Assembly (NCBI GenBank): GCA_003385635.1
Contig: QQUY01000001.1
Coordinates: 1,465,001-1,529,000, forward strand
DNA length: 64,000 nucleotides
DNA from: Acidobacteriota bacterium
Lineage (GTDB): Bacteria; Acidobacteriota; Blastocatellia; Pyrinomonadales; Pyrinomonadaceae
Reading direction: 5' to 3'
The notes under the pieces are model-generated. The model was not told where the DNA came from. It was given only the letters and a program-made list of their open reading frames with translations, and did not search any database. The translations under genes and the position numbers were made by a program. This document shows positions 8,308 to 15,576 of the stretch, piece by piece (position 1 is the stretch's first letter; the number at the start of each line of letters is the position of its first letter).

Positions 8308-9543
8308 CTATTCAGTTCTCAGTGCTTCGATCGGATCAAGTCGTGCTGCCTTCCACGCCGGATAAAGTCCCGCCAGGATCCCGACCGCGGCAGAGATTCC
8401 TATCGCCAGAACCGCTGCCCACCAGGGTATGCTCGTGGGGATTATGTACATCGTCACAAGGACCCCTAGAAGTATCGCGATACCCAGGCCTATAAGGCCC
8501 CCTATGGCTGACAGAGTAGCTGCCTCGATAAGGAACTGCCTGAGGATGTCCGTCTGTTTTGCTCCCAGAGATTTCCGGATGCCGATCTCCTTGGTCCTCT
8601 CGGTTACGGCAACGAGCATAATGTTCATGATCACGATCGCCCCGACGATCATCGCGATCGAAGGAACGATCAGAAATGCAACAAAGATCGGGCCAAAAAT
8701 GCTGTCACGCAAACCCGTGATGGCGTCCGGCGTGATGATCGAAAAATTGTCCTTTTCCCCGAACGGGATGCCGCGCTTGATACGCATCAGCGTTCGAGCC
8801 TGTTCGACGGCGTCTTCGAACTTGTCCTCAGAAACGGCGAGCGCCTGAAAATAGGGGCCGCGACGTCCGACGAGGGATCCGAACTGTGTTTCAAATGTCT
8901 TGATGGGAATCGTGACGAAGTTATCCTGCGGCTGTCCGAACACCGTCCCCTTGGCGACCTGGACTCCGATGACCCGGTAGGGAATTCCGCGTAGAAAGAT
9001 CTCCCCGCCGATCGGCGACGTGCGCGGGAAGAGCTCATTTGCAATGTCCTTGCCTATGTACGCCACACGCCTGGAGTTCTCGTTCTCGACGTCAGAGAAA
9101 AAACGGCCTTCCTCGATATCCAGTTTGTCTATTTGCTCAATGACGGGTTCAAACCCCGAGATCTCTATGTCCTCGAGCGACTTGCCGCCTCGTTTTACCT
9201 CGACCCTTTCGCGCCTTGCTTTCGCGCCGATAAGGGCGATCAGATCCGCTCTTTCACGTATAAATTCGAGCTCTTCAAAAGTGAGGTCCTTGTTTCTCCG
9301 TTGTGCGGCGGCAAGCGTATCGGTGTCCTTAAAGTCGTCGAACCCAAAGCGCTGGATCGTAAAGGCGTTTGATCCGACGCCGGCGATCTTCTCATCAACA
9401 TAGCCTATGAACCCAAGCAGAAAAGAAACGACTAGCATGAAAGCCGCCACGGCGATGATCATTCCGAGCAGGGTCAGGAATGACCGGAGTTTGTGAGCCC
9501 AGATCGCTGAAAGAGCCAGCTTTAGTGTTTCTGTGAAGTTCAT
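8308..9543 (-). CDS. MacB/FtsX-type ABC permease, third of four
   Basis: 411 residues, same layout as its neighbours: entry helix LSAIWAHKLRSFLTLLGMI, MacB_PCD domain to about residue 270, then three helices with TERTKEIGIRKSLGAKQTDIL and the tail ARLDPIEALRTE. It is separated from the previous permease by 91 bases, which hold a good -10 element, so it may have its own promoter. Sequence differs from the other three permeases throughout the periplasmic domain, so this is an old duplication, not a recent one. Confidence 0.9.
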   Translation of the reverse strand: MNFTETLKLALSAIWAHKLRSFLTLLGMIIAVAAFMLVVSFLLGFIGYVDEKIAGVGSNAFTIQRFGFDDFKDTDTLAAAQRRNKDLTFEELEFIRERADLIALIGAKARRERVEVKRGGKSLEDIEISGFEPVIEQIDKLDIEEGRFFSDVENENSRRVAYIGKDIANELFPRTSPIGGEIFLRGIPYRVIGVQVAKGTVFGQPQDNFVTIPIKTFETQFGSLVGRRGPYFQALAVSEDKFEDAVEQARTLMRIKRGIPFGEKDNFSIITPDAITGLRDSIFGPIFVAFLIVPSIAMIVGAIVIMNIMLVAVTERTKEIGIRKSLGAKQTDILRQFLIEAATLSAIGGLIGLGIAILLGVLVTMYIIPTSIPWWAAVLAIGISAAVGILAGLYPAWKAARLDPIEALRTE

Positions 9544-9562
9544 GTACTTGTTCTCGAAAATC

Positions 9563-9575
9563 GAAGTATATCAAA
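9563..9575 (-). promoter_or_regulatory. possible extended -10 element before the third permease
   Basis: On the minus strand the bases read TTTGATATACTTC, containing TG-n-TATACT, 20-30 bases before the ATG at 9543. The same 10-12 bases occur before the LPS-export gene (40176) and, as TTTGATATATC, before gap (55317). No good -35 is visible. Confidence 0.4.
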
Positions 9576-9634
9576 CGGAACCGCCGTATTTGCTGTGCTT
9601 TACAATTCTTTACATCGCGGTATTCGGATTCGCA

Positions 9635-10879
9635 TTATTCGAATCTGAGCGCCTCGATCGGGTCCAGACTCGAAGCCTTCCACGCCGGATAAAGGCCGAA
9701 GATTATGCCGATACCGGCGCTTACGATCAGGCCCAGCAGGATCGCCCACACGGGTATGAAAGCGGGAAGCGGTGAATAGGTGTTGATAAGAATGCTGAGA
9801 ATCTCTCCGATCACAAGGCCGATGATCCCTCCGATGCCCGTTAGCACGACCGCCTCGATCAGGAACTGGCTCATGATGCTTATCCTTGTCGCCCCGACCG
9901 CTTTTCGTATTCCGATCTCCTTTGTTCTCTCCGTCACGGAAACGAGCATTATGTTCATCACGCCGATCCCGCCGATCATGAGCGCCACCGCCGAGATCGC
10001 TGTTAGAACCAGGTATGTCGCACTTGTAAGCTGATTGTAGATATCAAGCAGGGCGTCCTGTGAAGAGATCCCAAAGCTGTCCGGCTCTCCCATAGGCACT
10101 TGCCTCCTCCTGCGAAGGATTTCCTTGATCTCCGCCATCGCGTTCGGCACCTCGGCACGCGTCGTTGGCCTGACGATGATCACAAAGACGAAGTCGGGAA
10201 ATATGACCTCGGGATAGTATTTTTCAAATGTCGTTATAGGAAGGAAGACCGTATTGTCCCTCGATTGCCCAAAGAAGGTACCCTGATCCTCCATCACACC
10301 AATGATCCGAAAGACATTTCCCCCAACCTTGATTCTTTCTCCGATCGGGTCAGCGTATTCCGGAAACAGAGCCTTGACCACGTCACGGCCGAGGACTGCT
10401 ACATTCCTGCGTTCCGACATGTCTACCTCCGAGATAAAACGCCCGTCAGCGACATATTGCGACAATGTGAAGTTGTATTCGGGAGTAACCCCGAAAATGA
10501 TCGGTGTTTCGGTTTGCTTGTCCTTCAGACGCACAGTTTCCGAGAGCTTTCTGTAGAACGGCGCGACGGAGGCGATCGATTCTGATTCGTTCCGGATCGC
10601 TTCTGCATCTTCGACGGTGAGTTCTTTCCGCTGTAGCTCTTCCTGTGTCTTCTGGGGAGAGAAACTAGGATTGAACTTGTTGATGAATATCGTGTTGGAG
10701 CCCAGCGATTCGATCTGTTCGGCGAAGGTCTTGTTCAGTCCCTGAATGATCGAGACCATCGAGAGGACCGTCAAAACGCCCACCGACACTCCAAGTATCG
10801 TGAGCGAGGATCTTAGCTTGTTGGCGCGCAAGGTTGAGAGCGCCATCACAGCAGATTCCTTTAGGTCGTCAAGAGTCAT
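9635..10879 (-). CDS. MacB/FtsX-type ABC permease, second of four
   Basis: 414 residues from the ATG at 10879, which shares one base with the stop codon of the upstream permease (TGATG), so translation is coupled. An in-frame codon at 10927 lies inside that gene and is rejected. The entry motif is MALSTLRANKLRSSLTILGV. The periplasmic domain runs to about residue 290, followed by three helices with TERTKEIGIRKAVGATRISIM and the tail SSLDPIEALRFE. Confidence 0.9.
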   Translation of the reverse strand: MTLDDLKESAVMALSTLRANKLRSSLTILGVSVGVLTVLSMVSIIQGLNKTFAEQIESLGSNTIFINKFNPSFSPQKTQEELQRKELTVEDAEAIRNESESIASVAPFYRKLSETVRLKDKQTETPIIFGVTPEYNFTLSQYVADGRFISEVDMSERRNVAVLGRDVVKALFPEYADPIGERIKVGGNVFRIIGVMEDQGTFFGQSRDNTVFLPITTFEKYYPEVIFPDFVFVIIVRPTTRAEVPNAMAEIKEILRRRRQVPMGEPDSFGISSQDALLDIYNQLTSATYLVLTAISAVALMIGGIGVMNIMLVSVTERTKEIGIRKAVGATRISIMSQFLIEAVVLTGIGGIIGLVIGEILSILINTYSPLPAFIPVWAILLGLIVSAGIGIIFGLYPAWKASSLDPIEALRFE

Positions 10880-12132
10880 CACTCGTTTCTCATCGCATCG
10901 ATAGGACTGAGCTTCGAAGCTCTCCACGCAGGATATGAACCGCTGGCTATGCCGACGATAAAAGAGACAGTGACTCCCAAAAGCGCAGACGAAGCGCTTA
11001 TAAGAAGAGGGAAGCCCATCACGAACGAAAGCAGATATGCCAGCCCGTAACCCGTGAAAACTCCGATCGCGCCACCGACCATCGTCACTGTCACTGATTC
11101 AATCAGAAACTGTAAAAGAATGTCCGTCTGTCTGGCACCGACGGCTTTGCGCAGGCCGATCTCCTTGGTCCGCTCCGTGACTGATACGAGCATGATGTTC
11201 ATCACCACGATTCCGCCGACAACGAGCGAGATCACGGCAACACCGATCGTCGCGAAGTAAATCCCGGATGTAGCGTTTTGATATATGCCTATGAATGCGT
11301 CCTGAGATTCGACAGAAAACCCATCGTCCTTGTCCGCGAACGTCTTCTTGCGGCGATTACGCATTATCATCCGGACCTCGTCTTTCGCGGTCTCGAAGAC
11401 ATTGGAATCAATTACCTGAACGTGAACGGTGATCGAGTCCCTTGCGCCAAACATCCTCTGACCGGACTCGAAAGGAATGTAAACAAAGTTGTCCCTCGAG
11501 AATCCGAGGACCTTCCCGAATGGTTCTGCGATCGCCAGCACCGTGTACGGCACGCCGTCGACCCTTATCTCCTGCCCGAGGATCCGCGACGGCGACCTTC
11601 CTTCGAATAGGTTTTCTATCAGGTCTGTTCCGATGACGCAGACGTTGCGCCCGGAATTTCCCTCTTGCTCTGTCCAAAGCCTTCCGGACTGGATGGTTAC
11701 GTTCTCGATGGCAAACATCTCCAGGGAGAGTCCGCGTACCGATACATTTTCCGCCCGGCTGTCACCGAATTTAACAAGACTGCTTCCGTTTATTGCCGTG
11801 CCGACTCGCCAGCAAGAGTCGCAAAGACGATCGATCGCGGCCGCATCCGATTCGGTTACGTCCTTCCGCTTGTTGAACTTAATAAAGTCCTCTCGCGAGG
11901 TGATGACGAGAGGCCGCTTCGAGACACTGAAGGCCGTTGACCCCTGGGCGGAGAAAGCATCCGCCACGGTCGAATCAAGACCGTTGATGATAGTCACGAC
12001 GGCGATAACCGCAGTGACGCCGACGATGATCCCGAGGAGCGTAAGAAGCGTGCGAAGTTTGTTGCTCCTGAGGCTTCCCGCCGCGAGACGGAAAGACTCC
12101 CACAACAACGAAAATGAAGGGATCGAGGCCAT
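10879..12132 (-). CDS. MacB/FtsX-type ABC permease, first of four
   Basis: 417 residues. Entry motif LAAGSLRSNKLRTLLTLLGIIVGV, a MacB_PCD domain of about 240 residues, then the three-helix FtsX unit with TERTKEIGLRKAVGARQTDIL and tail SKLSPIDAMRNE. The periplasmic domain holds two nearby cysteines (RLCDSCW), which the other three permeases lack. It follows the ATPase gene after a 122-base gap that contains a terminator hairpin. Confidence 0.9.
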   Translation of the reverse strand: MASIPSFSLLWESFRLAAGSLRSNKLRTLLTLLGIIVGVTAVIAVVTIINGLDSTVADAFSAQGSTAFSVSKRPLVITSREDFIKFNKRKDVTESDAAAIDRLCDSCWRVGTAINGSSLVKFGDSRAENVSVRGLSLEMFAIENVTIQSGRLWTEQEGNSGRNVCVIGTDLIENLFEGRSPSRILGQEIRVDGVPYTVLAIAEPFGKVLGFSRDNFVYIPFESGQRMFGARDSITVHVQVIDSNVFETAKDEVRMIMRNRRKKTFADKDDGFSVESQDAFIGIYQNATSGIYFATIGVAVISLVVGGIVVMNIMLVSVTERTKEIGLRKAVGARQTDILLQFLIESVTVTMVGGAIGVFTGYGLAYLLSFVMGFPLLISASSALLGVTVSFIVGIASGSYPAWRASKLSPIDAMRNE

Positions 12133-12206
12133 TGCTCTAACTTAGTTTACGGAGGAAGCATATCTGAGGTTATGTTTTCTGAATCGGCCGTTGGCCCCTA
12201 AATCAG

Positions 12207-12234
12207 AAAAGGCTGCCTTTTCTGACAGCCTTTT
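12207..12234 (-). terminator. intrinsic terminator between the ATPase gene and the four permeases
   Basis: In minus-strand RNA, AAAAGGCUGUC pairs with GGCAGCCUUUU, with one U-G wobble and a 6-base loop, followed by a U-rich end. It lies 21 bases after the ATPase stop codon. The wobble is only a legal pair in the minus-strand RNA, which supports that direction. It would separate or attenuate expression of the permeases from the fusion protein and ATPase. Confidence 0.8.
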
Positions 12235-12254
12235 AGCAAGCGTTAGGTTCCACG

Positions 12255-12983
12255 CTATTTGATCTTTTCGTCTTTTTCTATCTCGCCATCGCGAATCGTT
12301 ATGATCCGGTGTGCGCGTTCTGCAACTTCAGCTTCATGTGTGACCACGATTATAGTGTTTCCGTCCGCGTGTAGTTTCTCAAACAGGTTCATGATCTCGG
12401 CGCTCGTATGTGTGTCGAGCGCCCCGGTTGGCTCGTCAGCAAGCAGGATCGACGGCTGGTTAACGAGCGCTCTCGCGATCGCGACTCTCTGTCTTTGTCC
12501 TCCCGAAAGTTCGTTTGGCCGGTGCGTAATGCGGTCGCCGAGCTCCACCGATGAAAGTGCATCGACGGCACGGTCGTGGCGCTCACCGGACCCGATTCCG
12601 GCATAGATCAAGGGCAGCTCTACATTATGAAGAGCGGTAGCCCTCGCAAGTAGATTAAAAGTCTGAAAGACGAAACCGATCTCTTTGTTGCGGATCCGTG
12701 CCAGTTCGTCGTCAGACATCTTGGCCACCTGTTCGCCGTTTATCCAGTACTCGCCTTTCGTAGGTGTGTCCAGACATCCGATCAGATTCATCAGAGTCGA
12801 CTTGCCGGATCCCGAAGGGCCGATGATCGCCAGATATTCTCCGCGTCTGACATCGAATGATACTTCTCTAAGGGCGTGCAACTGCTCATTACCCATTTGA
12901 TAGGTTTTCCAGATGCCGCGCATCTTGATAAGCGAGTTGTATGGATGGGAAATGCCGTTCCCGTTTGATTCGGTACTTTCCAT
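12255..12983 (-). CDS. MacB/LolD-type ABC transporter ATPase
   Basis: 242 residues. Walker A GPSGSGKS, then [16 protein letters not shown]-loop [18 protein letters not shown], signature LSGGQRQR, Walker [13 protein letters not shown] and switch VVTHE. The GCLD and FNLL sequences are diagnostic of the MacB/LolD group. It is a free-standing ATPase, unlike E. coli MacB where ATPase and permease are fused. It sits 52 bases after the membrane-fusion gene. It is the only ATPase in the locus and would have to serve four permeases as dimers or mixed dimers. Confidence 0.92.
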   Translation of the reverse strand: MESTESNGNGISHPYNSLIKMRGIWKTYQMGNEQLHALREVSFDVRRGEYLAIIGPSGSGKSTLMNLIGCLDTPTKGEYWINGEQVAKMSDDELARIRNKEIGFVFQTFNLLARATALHNVELPLIYAGIGSGERHDRAVDALSSVELGDRITHRPNELSGGQRQRVAIARALVNQPSILLADEPTGALDTHTSAEIMNLFEKLHADGNTIIVVTHEAEVAERAHRIITIRDGEIEKDEKIK

Positions 12984-13035
12984 TTTCGTGTTGATCTCGA
13001 TGCCTTTACCAAACCCGGATTACAGGGCGTTCCTA

Positions 13036-14580
13036 TCAGGATCCGTTACCTTCGCCTTCCTCGCGTTCCTGACGTTTTACGGGATCTCCTTCCTTGAGAG
13101 TATTCAGCACGCGGCTTGGCCCGGTTATAACCTCCTGACCTTCTTCCAGGCCGCTAGTGACCTCAATGTCCGATTCGCCGGTGATTCCTGTTGTAACTTC
13201 ACGGAATGCAACTTTGTTACCATCCATTACAAAGACGCCCTTGACGGTCTCTTCTTCGTCCTTTGAATCCTTTTCTTCGGTTTCACCTTCACCCTCGCCT
13301 TCTTCGGTGTCTTCTTTCTTCTTCTCGATCACCGCCTGGATGGGAACTGAAACAACATCTTTCTTGACGTCGGTAGTTATCTCGGCGGTAGCGCTCATTC
13401 CGGGTCTGAGGCCGTTCCGAATTTCATCGCGCACATCCTGGAGTTCGATCACTACTCGAAACTCTTTGGCTTCCTGAACATTGATGTTCGTTGAAAGTCC
13501 GCCGGAAGTCTGCGATTTACCAACAGCGAGGGGCGTCTTCTGAGTGACCTTTCCTACAATCTCTTCGTCACCGAAGGCGTCGACCTTCACGACTGCAGGC
13601 TGGCCGACCGCGACCTTGTCGATCTCCGTTTCATCGACCTTGACCTCCACGTTGATCGTCGACATGTCGGCGATCGTCAGAAGAGGTGTCGAAGAGAGGT
13701 TTGCAGTCGCGAAGGTACCTACTTTGGAGGGAATGTCAGCAATAACTCCACTGATCGGGGCGACCTGAAGAGTTTTGTCTCTCTGATTTCTCTGTCCGCG
13801 CAGAACTGCGGCTTGTTGGTCAGCCCTCGATTCACTTGCGCTCGAGGAATACTGAGCTGTCTGAACGCCGCGGCGGGCATCTTTTACGGAAACTGCCTGT
13901 TGATCGGCACGGGCCCTGGCTTCCTTTACCCTGGCTTCGGCTTCCGTGACCGCTATACGGCGCGACGCAAGGTTCGCGCGAGCCGTCTCGACGCGGTCTT
14001 TCGCGGTATCGTAATTCTGCCTGCTTTCCGCGCCCGCTTCGAGAAGCTCTTCGATCCTCTTTAACTCGCGCTGGGCTGCGTTTAGTTCGATCTGGGCCGT
14101 TGCCTGGCCCTGTTTCGCCTGATTGACTGCTTCCACAGCCGTGTTGACCGACGCCTGCGCCGCGTTAAGTCCCTGCTGGGCCTGAGAAAGCTGATTCTGG
14201 GCCGCGATCACCTGTGTCCGGCTGCTCTGAACGTCATCACGAGCGGCTTCGAAAGCCGCAAGCTGAGCATCCGTGCTGGACTGGAGCTGATTCGGGTCGA
14301 GCCTTACCAACTGCTGTCCTTTCTCGACAACGTCCCCTTCCTTCACGTAGATCTCTTCGATCCTGCCCTGTACCTCGCTCGTGAGGTTTATGAACTGGAT
14401 CGGTCGGATCTCGCCTGGGGCGGTGACAGTAGATCGAAGCTCCGCTCGTTTCTCGGTCGCGACAACCTGAACTTCGGCTGCGTCCGAGCGGGACGCGTAG
14501 ATGCCCGCGACGACTACGACGCTGAGCACGGCGAGCAGACCTATTCCTATGAATATCTTTCCTTTTCGGCTGAGTGCCAT
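13036..14580 (-). CDS. HlyD/MacA-type periplasmic membrane-fusion protein
   Basis: 514 residues. One N-terminal helix (IFIGIGLLAVLSVVVVAGIY) anchors it in the inner membrane. A lipoyl/barrel-sandwich half follows (GEIRPIQFINLTSEVQGRI), then a long coiled-coil hairpin at about residues 95-255, rich in Ala, Gln and Glu. The second lipoyl half and beta-barrel follow. Between residues ~425 and 450 there is a very acidic low-complexity insert of Glu, Gly, Asp and Lys, absent from MacA. It should link the MacB-like permeases to an outer-membrane channel; the only TolC-family gene in the window is at 53295-55142, not in this operon. Confidence 0.9.
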   Translation of the reverse strand: MALSRKGKIFIGIGLLAVLSVVVVAGIYASRSDAAEVQVVATEKRAELRSTVTAPGEIRPIQFINLTSEVQGRIEEIYVKEGDVVEKGQQLVRLDPNQLQSSTDAQLAAFEAARDDVQSSRTQVIAAQNQLSQAQQGLNAAQASVNTAVEAVNQAKQGQATAQIELNAAQRELKRIEELLEAGAESRQNYDTAKDRVETARANLASRRIAVTEAEARVKEARARADQQAVSVKDARRGVQTAQYSSSASESRADQQAAVLRGQRNQRDKTLQVAPISGVIADIPSKVGTFATANLSSTPLLTIADMSTINVEVKVDETEIDKVAVGQPAVVKVDAFGDEEIVGKVTQKTPLAVGKSQTSGGLSTNINVQEAKEFRVVIELQDVRDEIRNGLRPGMSATAEITTDVKKDVVSVPIQAVIEKKKEDTEEGEGEGETEEKDSKDEEETVKGVFVMDGNKVAFREVTTGITGESDIEVTSGLEEGQEVITGPSRVLNTLKEGDPVKRQEREEGEGNGS

Positions 14581-14621
14581 TTGTTATCTTCCTCTGATCT
14601 AGAAAGTTTCGAAAGAATTAG

Positions 14622-14640
14622 CCGCCCGATCGGCGGGCGG
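14622..14640. repeat. GC-rich palindrome upstream of the fusion-protein gene
   Basis: CCGCCCG and CGGGCGG form a 7-bp perfect stem around ATCGG. It lies in the 5' leader, 42 bases before the minus-strand start codon. It could be a REP-type repeat or a leader hairpin. The rest of 14581-14864 shows no gene and no clear promoter. Confidence 0.45.
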
Positions 14641-14864
14641 ATTCCGGTGAAGCATCACCATCGTGGTACGACCCTTTTCTTCCGTTGGTTTCAAAAAAAG
14701 CCGGTCCGGCGTTTGATGAGCATTTTATAGGAATTTTATCAAAGACACACGATAACGGACCGACCTCAGCCCTGCCAGCTGGTCGTGGGCATTTACGAAC
14801 AGACATTTACAAGTTAGAATGTCCCTGCAATTCTTTATCTTACGCAGTCTTAACTAGGTGATTA

Positions 14865-15494
14865 ATGAAGATGATCGTCTGTCAGGCGTGCGGATCCCAG
14901 AATCTTGAGACCTCGCAGTATTGTGATGAGTGCGGTGATTCGCTTCAAAAATACAAAGCCCCGGAAGTAGAGGACGTACAGAACGGAAATGTTTCGGAAG
15001 CGGAACCGGCGGATGATGATATCCCGATCTATCAATCGGCAAGCGTGACCTCGGTCGGGATCCCGCCGATCGAAGAAGAGACAAGTGTACGGAAACGTCC
15101 GGCGACAGAACCCGAAGCCGGAGAGCCGGAGGCGCCGCCGCCGGCGCCAAAAAAGGTGCACGCAAAGCTAGTAATCGAGCGCGGCCTTGCGATCGGGACG
15201 GAATTTCCGCTCAGTTCGGAAGAGTCGAACATCGGCCGCTGGGATGCGGACAATGGCGTGTTTCCCGATGTGGACCTCGATGCGCACGACCCCGAGGCTA
15301 AGGTGTCGAGACGCCACGCGAGGATTCTTTGCACAAACGGCAGTTACATGATCGAAGACCTCGGATCCACGAATGGCACTTTCGTTAATCGCGGAAGGCG
15401 CCTCATCCCCGGCAATCCGCACAAACTGAATGACGGGGATGAAGTTATAGTCGGAAAGACTTTTTTGAGGCTAGTCGTCCTTGATTCAGGTTAA
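14865..15494 (+). CDS. zinc-ribbon and FHA-domain protein
   Basis: 209 residues. A zinc ribbon occupies residues ~5-25 (CQACGSQN, then CDECGDS). An acidic/proline-rich linker runs to residue ~98 and ends with APPPAPKK. The FHA domain fills the rest, with IGRWDADNG, SRRHARI and DLGSTNGTF, all phosphothreonine-binding landmarks present. The alternative ATG at 14871 is better spaced from AGGTG at 14856 than the first ATG at 14865. FHA domains read phosphothreonine, and the next gene encodes a Ser/Thr kinase ending in the same kind of FHA domain, so this is likely a substrate or reader of that kinase. Cytoplasmic. Confidence 0.85.
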   Translation: MKMIVCQACGSQNLETSQYCDECGDSLQKYKAPEVEDVQNGNVSEAEPADDDIPIYQSASVTSVGIPPIEEETSVRKRPATEPEAGEPEAPPPAPKKVHAKLVIERGLAIGTEFPLSSEESNIGRWDADNGVFPDVDLDAHDPEAKVSRRHARILCTNGSYMIEDLGSTNGTFVNRGRRLIPGNPHKLNDGDEVIVGKTFLRLVVLDSG

Positions 15495-15522
15495 GGTAGT
15501 TAAATAAGATTTAGAAACTGAC

Positions 15523-15564
15523 GCCCGCCAGCGACCAATTCTTATCCGGTCAACGCCGGCGGGC
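15523..15564. repeat. inverted repeat between the FHA and kinase genes
   Basis: GCCCGCC at 15523-15529 pairs with GGCGGGC at 15558-15564 across a 28-base spacer, 12 bases before the kinase ATG. There is no T run, so it is not a standard terminator. It could fold the kinase leader, where no ribosome site is evident. Confidence 0.35.
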
Positions 15565-15576
15565 TCCCTACTAATA

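Noticed and set aside
15524-15564. Terminator between the FHA and kinase genes
   Set aside because: The inverted repeat has a 28-base loop and no T run, so it is listed only as a repeat.
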